Positions 63,431 to 64,000 of a stretch of DNA of 64,000 nucleotides are shown in pieces. Position numbers and translations under genes: made by a program. How positions within the stretch are numbered: the first letter of the stretch is position 1; each line of letters starts with the position of its first letter. Source of the DNA: Bimastos eiseni (lineage: Eukaryota; Annelida; Clitellata; Crassiclitellata; Lumbricidae). The DNA is taken from NCBI GenBank assembly GCA_959347315.1, contig OY365807.1, forward strand, positions 9,702,346-9,766,345, given 5' to 3'. The notes beneath the pieces are model-generated. The model searched no databases. It was not told the origin of the DNA and saw only the letters and a program-made list of their open reading frames with translations.

Positions 63431-63799
63431 CGTAAACACGGGTATTCAGAGCTGCTGGGCATCTCGAAGAAGGTCGTGTCTCACGCACAGAGCAAGACTA
63501 CAGGGCCCCACGAGGAGAGGAAAAGGAAGGAAGGAAGAGAGGGAAGCAGGGAGGATGGGATGATAAAATAACGCGTGGGTGGGGAGGAGCATAATGTTAG
63601 TTCGAGATCGAAGAGAAACATCCCTTGCACATCTCGCATTGACTCAGAGGCGTAAATCCCAACCCCTGAGTGATGCTGGCAAACACAGATCTCCAGTGTC
63701 AGGAAGGCAAGATATTCCCTCCTAAGACTAAAAAAACGATCCCCTATCTGAAACTGGAGGCAGTTGCCTCCGGACCCCCCCCCTATCTGGACTCCTCTG

Positions 63800-63955
63800 C
63801 ATTGACTGACTGCTTAACTATAATTGACCAACTGACTGACTCATTCATTGTCTCTGACTGATTGACTGACTCTGATTGACTGACTCTGATTGATTGACTG
63901 GCTCACTCACTCTGATTGACTGACTTTGGTTGACTGACTGACTGACTGACTGCCT
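63800..63955. repeat. (GACT)n/(TGAT)n repeat
   Basis: Tandem CTGACTGACTGA and TCTGATTGACTGA units close to the window end. Confidence 0.88.
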
Positions 63956-64000
63956 TGCTCTCAGGCAGAGTTAAGCGGCGGGCTGCATCCAGTTACATGT

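Overview
This window is nuclear DNA from an animal: genes are split by GT-AG introns, repeats are dense, and microsatellites are abundant. The 8-mer TAGGCCTA occurs at least 18 times where about one copy is expected by chance. My impression is that this, the transposon mix and the gene structures fit a marine invertebrate deuterostome such as an echinoderm. That assignment is an inference, not a demonstration.

Four protein-coding genes can be supported. (1) 1394-10738 (+): a complete 13-exon MOCS3/UBA4 homologue of about 448 residues, an E1-like adenylyltransferase fused to a rhodanese domain. It acts in molybdopterin synthesis and tRNA thiolation. Four of its 12 introns carry U12-type (minor spliceosome) donor sequences, one of them of the AT- class, and a fifth is a GC-AG intron. 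(2) 11852-14335 (-): a single-exon protocadherin-like protein with seven cadherin repeats, one membrane helix and almost no cytoplasmic tail, convergent with MOCS3. (3) 18971-29581 (-), 5' end missing: a single-pass membrane protein with a 7 x 12-residue tandem repeat, two SH3 domains and a long proline-rich tail. I do not recognise this architecture. (4) 44211-60019 (-), 5' end missing: an R7-family RGS protein (RGS6/7/9/11 type) with DEP, helical extension, GGL and RGS domains traced exon by exon. A 29-bp tandem array at one of its exon ends has multiplied the splice donor seven times.

The rest is intronic and intergenic DNA rich in mobile elements. There are fragments of CR1/Jockey-like LINEs, tRNA-derived SINEs, short TIR elements with recognisable target-site duplications (hAT-like, PIF/Harbinger-like, TA-flanked) and many simple repeats. 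Inside the large intron of gene 3 (about 22.1-24.5 kb) a C+G-richer block holds six spaced copies of a ~45-bp motif resembling the conserved 28S rRNA segment around the R2 retrotransposon target site. A 200-base assembly gap lies at 56301-56500.

Layout: 1-1393 upstream/TE debris; 1394-10.8k MOCS3; 11.85-14.3k cadherin; 14.3-19.0k repeats; 19.0-29.6k SH3 membrane protein; 29.6-44.2k TE-rich DNA that may hold its missing 5' exons; 44.2-60.0k RGS gene; 60.0-64.0k LINE debris and simple repeats where the RGS first exons were not found. The genes have no evident common pathway.
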